Assembly (NCBI GenBank): GCA_001399705.1
Contig: LJCR01000010.1
Coordinates: 1 to 20,837, forward strand
Length of the DNA: 20,837 nucleotides
Reading direction: 5' to 3'
From: Kouleothrix aurantiaca
GTDB lineage: Bacteria > Chloroflexota > Chloroflexia > Chloroflexales > Roseiflexaceae
Shown here piece by piece: positions 1 through 5,854 of the stretch. The position numbers and the translations under genes are program-made. Below the pieces are notes generated by a model. That model had not been told where the DNA came from. It was given only the letters and a program-made list of their open reading frames with translations, and ran no database searches. The stretch's first letter is position 1. The number at the start of each line of letters is the position of its first letter.

Positions 1-2
1 GG

Positions 3-104
3 CTGTACACCAAGCTGACCGCTCACACGCTGTGCATCTATATCAATCGCTTGCTCGGCAACCCAGACTGGTTGCGTATCAAGCAACTTGCTTTTCCGAC
101 CTGA
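3..104 (+). CDS. Transposase C-terminal end (partial), probably IS982 family
   Basis: The frame beginning at base 3 is open from the window edge to a TGA at 102-104 and encodes 33 residues, with TAHTLCIYINRLLGNPDW followed by LRIKQLAFPT. Known of the family: IS982-type DDE transposases end in a helix of the form xxCxYINRLLG followed by a short IKxLxF tail, which is what this looks like. Only the extreme C-terminus is visible, so no catalytic residue can be checked and IS5/IS4-like relatives are possible. Its position is informative: the stop lies four bases from the stop of the leftward NB-ARC gene, which ends abruptly in mid-domain, so the IS end probably lies at about 105-140 and cut that gene. 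I could not identify the terminal inverted repeat. Confidence 0.6.
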   Translation: MYTKLTAHTLCIYINRLLGNPDWLRIKQLAFPT

Positions 105-107
105 GTT

Positions 108-1858
108 TTAACTAGCACATCGCCCTACTACTGAATCGCTACGCGAACCGGCTCGCGAGACTGCCAGATGTAGGTGATCAAGATACGGCTGGGTGGCCTG
201 CGGGTAATCCATGTCGAGCAGTTCTGATTCGACAACCAGTGCCTGCTCGACAGCCAGGCAGTCGCCAGTCGGGTGGTCGGTGCGCGACCGCGCGTAGGCA
301 GCCAGCAGGCGGTGCAGGCGCAGCGCCTTATCTGGCAGCGGCTCGATCAGTCCGACTGCTGCCAGGCGATGCAGTGCGGCATCGCCCTCGACCTGCGCGT
401 CCATGTCGTCGGGGTCAAGGCCGGCGGCGCGCAGCAGTAAGCGCCGTGGGATCGCAACCGGGGCGCACCAGGCGGCGCCGTGCAGCAGCCGCCGCGCCAA
501 CGCATCGGTCGGCTGGGAGGCATCCAGTCGGTCATAACTCAAGTCGAAGGTCGCCAGGATGCTCGGTGCATGGCCGGTCGGCAAGCCTTCGTCGAGCAGC
601 ACGTTCAGCGAGGGGTGATCGACACTTGCCGCTCGCAGGCGCTCAAGGTAGGCGTCCAGTGACATACTCGGCGTCGCTTCCAGGTATGCCCCCGCCAATG
701 CCAGCGCCAGCGGCAGGTCGCCCAGCTCCTCACAGATCGCGTCGGCGGCTGCGCGTTCCTCCGAGTGCGCGGCTTGGCCGTCGTATCGTGGCGTCAGCAG
801 CAACCGAAGACTATCTGCCCGCGCCAGCACATCGAGCGAGAGTACCTCCACGCCGCTATGCCGATACCAGTTCTGCCGGCGGCTGGTCATCAGCACCCGG
901 CAGCCACCACTGGTTGGCCGCCATCTTAGCAGCGCCGGGTCTTCCAGGTTGTCGAAGATCAGCAGCCGCACATCCTGCTGCTGCCAGGCTGCTCGCACTG
1001 CCGCGATTCGATCCTCGAAGCTCATCGCCTGCCAGCCCGGAAGGTTCAATGCGCGCGGGCCAGCGTAGTCGGCGACCTGCGTTCGCGCGCTGGCGTCGTC
1101 GGTCATGGTCAGCCAGAACATGCCGCCGGGGAATCGATCTCGGTACTGATGGGCGAACTCGACGGCAAGCTGGGTTTTCCCGATCCCGCCGGTGCCGGCG
1201 ATAGCCGGGACGAGCGCCACGGGTGCATCAGGACGCAGCAGCTTGTACAGCCGCTCCAGTTCAGCGTCGCGCCCAACAAACAGTGGATTTGGAGAAAAGG
1301 GTACGGTGAAGGCTGGGGGCGTCGCGGGCGCAGAGGGTAAGACAATCGCGACGGCCGCGGCCCGCTCGATGTAGGCACCGCCAGCGGTGGCAACGTTGTG
1401 CTGTGCCCCAAAGATCTGGCTGATCGGCCCGCTCGCCTGCTGGATGTAGCCCTGTGAGTGTTGTGCGTTGATCAGGGTGCCCATCCCTAGATGTGCATCG
1501 AGCGTTGTCGCGTCCGAGGGAGCCAGTTCGCCGAATACCGCGACGTGTTCGTCGGTTGTGAGCGGCGCGTATCCGCCGAGGGTCAGCAGTCGATCTGCGT
1601 CAGCACGGGATGGCAACCCGCCGCAGCTCGCCAGCACCGCGACCAGCGCCATGAGCAGATCGCGATCGTTCTGGCTTGGCTGGCTGACGCCGCGCTCCCA
1701 GTTGCCGATTGTCTGGGGGTTGGCTGGTTGACCGTCCCCAGCCGCTGACTAATCAGCTCGGCCAAGCGCTCCAGCGTCAGATGCCCGCCGCGTACGGGAT
1801 CGATGGTGTTCCGGCGCGCCGCACGCAGGGCTGAGGCAAATGTAGTAGGCTCGGTCAT
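108..1858 (-). pseudogene. XRE-HTH/NB-ARC ATPase, frameshifted and 3'-truncated
   Basis: The gene starts at an ATG at 1858 (MTEPTTFASALRAARR), reads through LTLERLAELISQRLG, and is knocked out of frame at a run of five G (plus strand 1715-1719). With one extra base there, the frame continues as NQPTPQTIGNWERGVSQPS, a classic XRE recognition helix, then into the long NB-ARC frame (ATG at 1652); the repaired product is 583 residues. Counted from the 1652 ATG, the NB-ARC part has P-loop GTGGIGKTQ at 153-161, Walker B LLIFDNLED at 230-238, RNBS-B-like RVLMTSR at 252-258, GDLPLALALAG at 311-321, then a winged-helix-like region. The TPR or WD40 repeats usual for these STAND regulators are missing; the protein stops beside the transposase end. 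Known role of the class: signal-sensing ATPase switches, often transcriptional or defence-linked. The frameshift may be a real mutation or a homopolymer sequencing error; the missing 3' end is not explained by that. Confidence 0.8.
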
Positions 1859-1869
1859 CAGAGGCTCGC

Positions 1870-1902
1870 ACAAAGATCGTTTGCCTGAAAACAAAGATCG
1901 TT
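1870..1902. repeat. 12-bp direct repeats, 21-bp period (putative operator)
   Basis: ACAAAGATCGTT occurs exactly at 1870-1881 and 1891-1902; extended by three bases, ACAAAGATCGTT(T/C)GC, it has one mismatch. The 21-bp start-to-start distance is two helical turns, so both copies face the same side of DNA. They sit 12-44 bp upstream of the HTH/NB-ARC start codon, where a leader or core promoter is expected. This is the spacing expected for a cooperative regulator; autoregulation by the HTH protein is inference. Confidence 0.6.
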
Positions 1903-1935
1903 CGCTGTTGTTCCGACGGCGATGCCGCTATGCTG

Positions 1936-1956
1936 AGGTTGTCGCAGCGACAACCT
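1936..1956. promoter_or_regulatory. 21-bp perfect palindrome with 1-bp centre (putative operator)
   Basis: The arms AGGTTGTCGC (1936-1945) and GCGACAACCT (1947-1956) are exact reverse complements around a single A. It lies in the divergent spacer between the NB-ARC gene and the small membrane protein gene. A TATGCT at 1929-1934 could be a rightward -10 box immediately upstream, so a bound repressor would block initiation. The perfect ten-base arms are very unlikely by chance; a transcribed hairpin is the alternative reading. Confidence 0.6.
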
Positions 1957-2027
1957 AGAAGTCATCGCCATCTGCCGTTGAACAGGCGCCCGGCGGCGGA
2001 TGGCGTCGCATAGCAGGAAGGACAGCG

Positions 2028-2321
2028 ATGAACAACTATAGCATATCTGCGCTATTGGCGCAGCATCCGTGGCTCATCGGCGTGCTGGTGATCGTCGTAG
2101 TGATTATCCTGGCACTGCCAGATGACGTGTGGGTCGTCCGGCGGGCGGGCCGAGTGTATCAGCGCTGGCAGGGCATGTTCTGGGAGTACCAAGCCGGGCC
2201 GAATGCGTGGCGGCTCCGGCTGCCGGGCGTGCGGCGCCTGCAACGAGGGCTGCAACGAGCGTTGCTGCAATCGCTGCGAACTGGCGCTCTCTGGCGCTGG
2301 CTCTGGGAGATGCTACGATAG
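2028..2321 (+). CDS. Small single-pass membrane protein, unknown function
   Basis: I do not recognise this 97-residue protein. An excellent Shine-Dalgarno, AGGAAGGA at 2015-2022, ends five bases before the ATG, which supports it as a real gene and fixes the start. Residues 15-31 (WLIGVLVIVVVIILALP) form one strong membrane helix; the remaining C-terminal 65 residues are rich in arginine and tryptophan (VRRAGRVYQRWQGMFWEYQ), so by the positive-inside rule the tail is probably cytoplasmic. It is divergent from the HTH/NB-ARC gene and shares its operator-dense intergenic region, so the two may be co-regulated. A membrane effector or toxin partner of the NB-ARC protein is possible, but nothing in the sequence proves it. 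Confidence 0.6.
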   Translation: MNNYSISALLAQHPWLIGVLVIVVVIILALPDDVWVVRRAGRVYQRWQGMFWEYQAGPNAWRLRLPGVRRLQRGLQRALLQSLRTGALWRWLWEMLR

Positions 2322-2727
2322 CTTGCCCTCGCGAGGTTAAAACGAAGAGGCGCGAGCTTATGCTGGCAGAACTGACCGGCTGAGATGACGTATGCGTGTG
2401 CGAGCGGGGTCCGTGATAGGGTACGGATGCCTGGATGTGGCGCCTGGGGATAGGGGGTGGTTTTATTCCTTCAAGAAGCGGCCCCGCTCACCACGCTTAC
2501 GGGGAGTCCCGCAGTGCTTCTTCTCAGCCGCGACCACAAACAGCAGCCCCGTAGCTTCTTCCTCACTGATGCCCTTGGTGTCACTGTAGGCGGCAGCGAT
2601 TTGCGCGGCGATCGCGTCGCTGTCGTTGCGTCGTCCCGCTGGGATGTGCGACGATAATATCGGCTAATCTGAGCGCGCCGGACGCTGGTGAGCTGGTCAG
2701 GCGGACATTTTCTAGCCGGAAGTGAGC
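2322..2727. other. Long region without a convincing intact gene
   Basis: No plus-strand reading frame here has a ribosome binding site or protein-like composition. A 10-bp palindrome CCTCGCGAGG lies at 2327-2336 just after the small membrane protein gene but has no T-tract, so it is not a clear terminator. The only coding-like signal is the start-less minus-strand frame at 2463-2663, listed separately. Confidence 0.5.
2463..2663 (-). pseudogene. Possible 3' remnant of an unrecognised gene
   Basis: A frame of 66 codons is open between stops at 2664-2666 and 2463-2465. Its second part reads like genuine protein: SDAIAAQIAAAYSDTKGI, then SEEEATGLLFVVAAEKKHCG and a basic end TPRKRGERGRFLKE. No ATG, GTG or TTG lies in the first 40 or so codons, so as it stands it cannot be a normal gene; it looks like the 3' end of something deleted or frameshifted. 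I do not recognise the family. Chance open frame in GC-rich DNA is the alternative. Confidence 0.3.
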
Positions 2728-2742
2728 ACTTTGCACCAAAGT
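2728..2742. repeat. Inverted repeat ACTTTG-CAC-CAAAGT
   Basis: Perfect 6-bp arms around a 3-bp centre, at the left end of an AT-rich block that leads into the promoter of the ribbon-helix-helix gene. ACTTTG recurs at 2832-2837 inside the promoter spacer, so it may be a repeated half-site. Confidence 0.4.
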
Positions 2743-2758
2743 AGACTATATATCGTAT

Positions 2759-2804
2759 TATATAGCAACTAGCATCAATCAAGACTGGTGCGATTTGCTA
2801 TATA
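2759..2804. repeat. 10-bp inverted repeat with 26-nt spacer upstream of the RHH gene
   Basis: TATATAGCAA (2759-2768) and TTGCTATATA (2795-2804) are exact reverse complements. A second, offset pair is AATCAAG (2777-2783) with CTTGATT (2817-2823), the latter overlapping the -35 box. Nested repeats of this kind in front of a DNA-binding-protein gene suggest an autoregulatory operator. Confidence 0.45.
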
Positions 2805-2817
2805 GTGCTAAGATCGC

Positions 2818-2846
2818 TTGATTTTGGTGCTACTTTGCGCTAGAAT
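2818..2846 (+). promoter_or_regulatory. Sigma70-type promoter of the RHH/coiled-coil gene
   Basis: TTGATT (2818-2823) and TAGAAT (2841-2846) match the -35 and -10 consensus at four and five of six positions, with the optimal 17-bp spacer. The predicted start near 2853 gives a leader of about 88 nt before the ATG at 2941. The -35 box overlaps one arm of an inverted repeat, so a repressor bound there would exclude polymerase. Confidence 0.6.
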
Positions 2847-2890
2847 GAACAAGGGCTGGCTTTAGAGCCTGATTTGCCTAGCCGGGCCTT

Positions 2891-2911
2891 CGCGGAAACG
2901 CGCACTTCCGC
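2891..2911 (+). promoter_or_regulatory. Mutually exclusive leader hairpins
   Basis: CGCG-GAAA-CGCG (2891-2902) would fold into a GNRA-capped stem, while GCGGAA (2892-2897) pairs exactly with TTCCGC (2906-2911). The two stems cannot coexist. They lie in the leader just upstream of the AGGAG at 2926-2930. There is no T-tract, so this is not a terminator; a small translational switch or a DNA site is possible. Confidence 0.3.
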
Positions 2912-2940
2912 AGGGTTACAAAGACAGGAGCGATAAGCCT

Positions 2941-3408
2941 ATGCCGGCAGAACCGACGATCGCCGTGAACATCCGGCTCCCAGCCGACCTACACCAGCGC
3001 ATGGCCCAGCGCAAAGAAGCCGGTGGCGCGCCAATCAACACGCAGGTCGTCCGGGCACTCCGCGATTACAATGCCTTCGGCGACAAGCTCGAAGCAGCGC
3101 AGCGCGAGATTGATGCTCTTAAAGAACAATTCGCTGCTGCCCAACTCGCTCACCAGCAGGCGCAGGCCCAAGTCGAGGCCCTCATGCGGCTGCATGCCGA
3201 GCTATCCGGCCAGCAGCTCGCCCAGTTTGCTCAGACGTTGACTGAATCGCACAAGAGGGCCATGCTCGATGTCGCCCAACAGACGGCGAGGGCGGTGCGT
3301 CGGGAGCTGCGCGGCCCTGCGGCGCGCCAGCGAGAGCGAGCACCGGCGCGCCGCAGGATTACACAGTCTGAGCGCATACGCATGCGACCGGCAGTGCCCC
3401 GCCGCTAA
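2941..3408 (+). CDS. Ribbon-helix-helix (Arc/CopG-like) protein with coiled coil
   Basis: The 155-residue product begins with an Arc-like ribbon-helix-helix: the strand TIAVNIRLP at about 6-14, then helices through HQRMAQRKEAGGAPINTQVV to about 48. Residues 50-95 form an amphipathic coiled coil (KLEAAQREIDALKEQFAAAQ), and the last 40 residues are arginine-rich. AGGAG at 2926-2930 lies ten bases before the ATG. Known of the fold: dimeric DNA binding through the strand, commonly autoregulatory; fused coiled coils occur in plasmid or partition-type regulators. The dense inverted repeats upstream are probable targets for itself, and it may also control the downstream nuclease gene, whose promoter region is likewise full of palindromes. 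Function as a regulator is inference from fold and context. Confidence 0.7.
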   Translation: MPAEPTIAVNIRLPADLHQRMAQRKEAGGAPINTQVVRALRDYNAFGDKLEAAQREIDALKEQFAAAQLAHQQAQAQVEALMRLHAELSGQQLAQFAQTLTESHKRAMLDVAQQTARAVRRELRGPAARQRERAPARRRITQSERIRMRPAVPRR

Positions 3409-3489
3409 ACACTGCCTGTATTGCACTGAAATGCAAGAAGAGGGCGGCGTGATAGGAGGCAAGCGCAATACATGAGCGTGAAAGGCTCG

Positions 3490-3556
3490 TTTTCGCACGA
3501 AAATATGTGACGTCACGTGACGCACTCATGGTTTATACTAGAACAAATGATCTAGT
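3490..3556 (+). promoter_or_regulatory. Palindrome cluster and probable promoter of the nuclease gene
   Basis: Four palindromic elements occur within 67 bp: TTTTCG-CA-CGAAAA (3490-3503), the perfect GTGACGTCAC (3507-3516), the overlapping TCACGTGA (3513-3520), and ACTAGA/TCTAGT (3537-3542 and 3551-3556). GTGACG is also directly repeated ten bases apart (3507 and 3517). TATACT at 3534-3539 is a reasonable -10 box; no good -35 is visible at the standard distance, as expected for an activator-dependent or tightly controlled promoter. The gene starts at 3665. Confidence 0.45.
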
Positions 3557-3664
3557 CCTCTCGTCATATATACGTATCCTGAATGGTACGGGTTACGAAT
3601 ACTGAGTGACCGATCCCTACAGCCCTACACTTGCATTCGTAGGGCCACCGAAAGGCTGGCGGCG

Positions 3665-5854
3665 ATGGAATCAGACGTGCTTGCCCGTACGATCCAGGCG
3701 CTTGCAGTTGCCGACGAACGCGGTGCGCCTGCCGCAGTATTCTCGCTGCTCCCAGAAGCAACGATCTGGGCTGCGGCCCAAGCGCTGCTTCACGATCCTG
3801 ATCAGAACTTCATCGTTGGCCCAACGCTCGTGCAGGCTATCGGCGACGCCCTGTTGAGGCTGAGTGACCAACAGGCGGCCCAGGCAGTGCTGCTTGACGC
3901 GCTCACACCCACGGTAGATAGCTTGATCTATGAGCGGGCAACGATCGCAGTGCTGCGCTATGCATCGCATTGGGATACACCGACGGCCAAGCGCTTCTCG
4001 ACAGCATTTTCCGAAGGGTACAAGGCGACGATCGCAGGCGGGGATATGTTCATTGCAGGGTTGGCCCTCGAAGGGATGCTCCGGCTTCCACTTTACCGCC
4101 ATGACCCGGTACGCCTGCTCGCGGCCATTGCGTTGACCATTGACGAGTTCCCACCGCTGCCCGATGATCCTGGCGATGCAGCCTTGCTCCCCGTCAAGGC
4201 GCTGAAGCTCCTGGGACAATGTTACGATGCGCAGCCCAACGAGATCGTCGCTGCGCATCTGCGGCAGCTTGTCACCCACACGAACACTGCCGTGGACGCC
4301 GAGGCACGATACAACCTGGGCCTCGTCCGGCTCTATGATGCGTTCCGCGCCGATGACGATCAGGCATTCTATGCAGCCCTCTTAGAAGCAGAAGACCTCT
4401 TTCGCATGGCTGCCATCGCTGAGGAGAACCGCAGCGACGCGGAGTTGTTCGGTGCTATCGCTCGCTGTTTCGCCGTGATGACGACGACACCCCTCCCCGG
4501 CGCAATCAGCGACCTCGTACAAACCGCCACAGCCATCGTACAGGAGCGCTTGTACGCATTTGGCGGCGCTACCTCGGAGCAGCGCGCCGCCTTGGAGTAT
4601 ACGATGGGTGCGCTCGTCACCGCCCTTGACCGTTGGGTAGCTCAAGTAGCGACCGCGCATCAGGCTCCGAATATTGCTCTGCCGATGCGCGAGTTAGCCC
4701 AGGTCTACGCGGCTGTCCGCGACCTTAGTGCCATGCCCGGCTTGCCTGGTCTCGCCAGCCACGTTGGGCAGACACGCATTATGCTGCCGCACCTACGGGG
4801 ACGATTCGCGGAGATACAAGAGATTACGGCCAAGCTCACGGCGATCCTCAGCGACCCTCTGCTGCGTGAGCACCTGAGTCCCGCCGAGCGCGAGCTTTAC
4901 GAACTCACCTTAGCAGAACTGCGAGCGGTACCCGACCCAAAACCCGCCGCCGCCGCCCGCCTCCATTCATTGCGGGCGGCGGCTGATCTCCTGGCTCCTG
5001 CTTTCGCCCGCCAGATCGATGATTTGCTCGCCCAAAATCTGCCCTACGACGAGGTATTACTTGGCTTGGTCCGATGGTATTTTGATCGGCATCTGGACCG
5101 TGAGCGCGTGTTGGCACAGATTGGTGGGCCGGCCCATGACATCTATACGGCACTCGTGGCCGATCTCCGCACACGGCTGCAATGGGACGAGCGTAATCTG
5201 GCATGGCAGTGCCTTGCCAATCTGCTGAAGCTCATCACGCGCTACGTCGTGAGTTTGTACCAAATCACCCGCGAGGAAGCACTACCAGTCGATGTTAATT
5301 TCCTGTTTGCGAAAGGGGAAAAGGGGGGATTGGGGCCGGATGCAAACGAGCGACATCTGGAAGCACATCTTTACAGCCACCTATGGTTTGCGCAACTCTT
5401 TCTGTTCCCCGAATGGGTGGGGACGGTCGAGCGGCAGAACATCAGTGACGTGCCGGGGCGCACAGATCTGACGGTGCGCTTCCCCGGCTCCGTGGTGTTC
5501 GTCCTGGAGATCAAGTGCGAACCGACGGATAGCAGCCGGGTAGCCATTCAGACACAGTATCTTGCCCAGGCGCAATCCTACGCAGGCGGAACGCAACAGG
5601 TCAGTTTGCTCATGGTTCTCGATACGACGCCGAAGCCGGTCGGAGTACCGCTTCCCGATGTCCGGGATTGCTGCTATGTTGATCGACGCACGGTTCCTGG
5701 TGCGGTGTACCCCGATTGTGTCGTTGTCTGTATCGTTCCAGCAAACCGCTTTCTACCCTCCACGCACACGAAAGGGGCATCGGGGGATGCTGCGGCAGTC
5801 GAGCAACCGCAACACCGGAAACGGCGGAGTCGCAAGCGACACGATACGCCCTAA
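3665..5854 (+). CDS. Alpha-helical repeat protein with C-terminal PD-(D/E)XK nuclease domain
   Basis: A 729-residue protein of no family I can name. Residues 1 to about 540 are almost entirely helical, with alanine/leucine-rich TPR- or HEAT-like helical hairpins (for example EARYNLGLVRLYDAF at 213-227). Residues about 558-680 carry a PD-(D/E)XK core: helix NERHLEAHLYSHLWF (561-575), GRTDLTV with D601, then VVFVLEIKC with E615 and K617, and a following helix with Q629 and Q632, as in the PDDEXK_9-like group. The last 15 residues are a basic tail. The likely role is a DNA- or RNA-cleaving effector with a sensor or scaffold body. The ATG at 3665 has AAAGG nine bases upstream. It converges on the SMC-like ATPase gene with overlapping stop codons, which suggests the genes moved together as one system. 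The nuclease call is from motif inspection only. Confidence 0.7.
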   Translation: MESDVLARTIQALAVADERGAPAAVFSLLPEATIWAAAQALLHDPDQNFIVGPTLVQAIGDALLRLSDQQAAQAVLLDALTPTVDSLIYERATIAVLRYASHWDTPTAKRFSTAFSEGYKATIAGGDMFIAGLALEGMLRLPLYRHDPVRLLAAIALTIDEFPPLPDDPGDAALLPVKALKLLGQCYDAQPNEIVAAHLRQLVTHTNTAVDAEARYNLGLVRLYDAFRADDDQAFYAALLEAEDLFRMAAIAEENRSDAELFGAIARCFAVMTTTPLPGAISDLVQTATAIVQERLYAFGGATSEQRAALEYTMGALVTALDRWVAQVATAHQAPNIALPMRELAQVYAAVRDLSAMPGLPGLASHVGQTRIMLPHLRGRFAEIQEITAKLTAILSDPLLREHLSPAERELYELTLAELRAVPDPKPAAAARLHSLRAAADLLAPAFARQIDDLLAQNLPYDEVLLGLVRWYFDRHLDRERVLAQIGGPAHDIYTALVADLRTRLQWDERNLAWQCLANLLKLITRYVVSLYQITREEALPVDVNFLFAKGEKGGLGPDANERHLEAHLYSHLWFAQLFLFPEWVGTVERQNISDVPGRTDLTVRFPGSVVFVLEIKCEPTDSSRVAIQTQYLAQAQSYAGGTQQVSLLMVLDTTPKPVGVPLPDVRDCCYVDRRTVPGAVYPDCVVVCIVPANRFLPSTHTKGASGDAAAVEQPQHRKRRSRKRHDTP

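Noticed and set aside
239..1204. Long plus-strand open frame opposite the NB-ARC gene
   Set aside because: Arginine- and alanine-rich low-complexity translation, no ribosome site, and it lies wholly antisense to a gene with clear motifs; a high-GC shadow.
2327..2336. CCTCGCGAGG palindrome as a terminator of the small membrane protein gene
   Set aside because: Short stem with no loop bases and no following T-tract.
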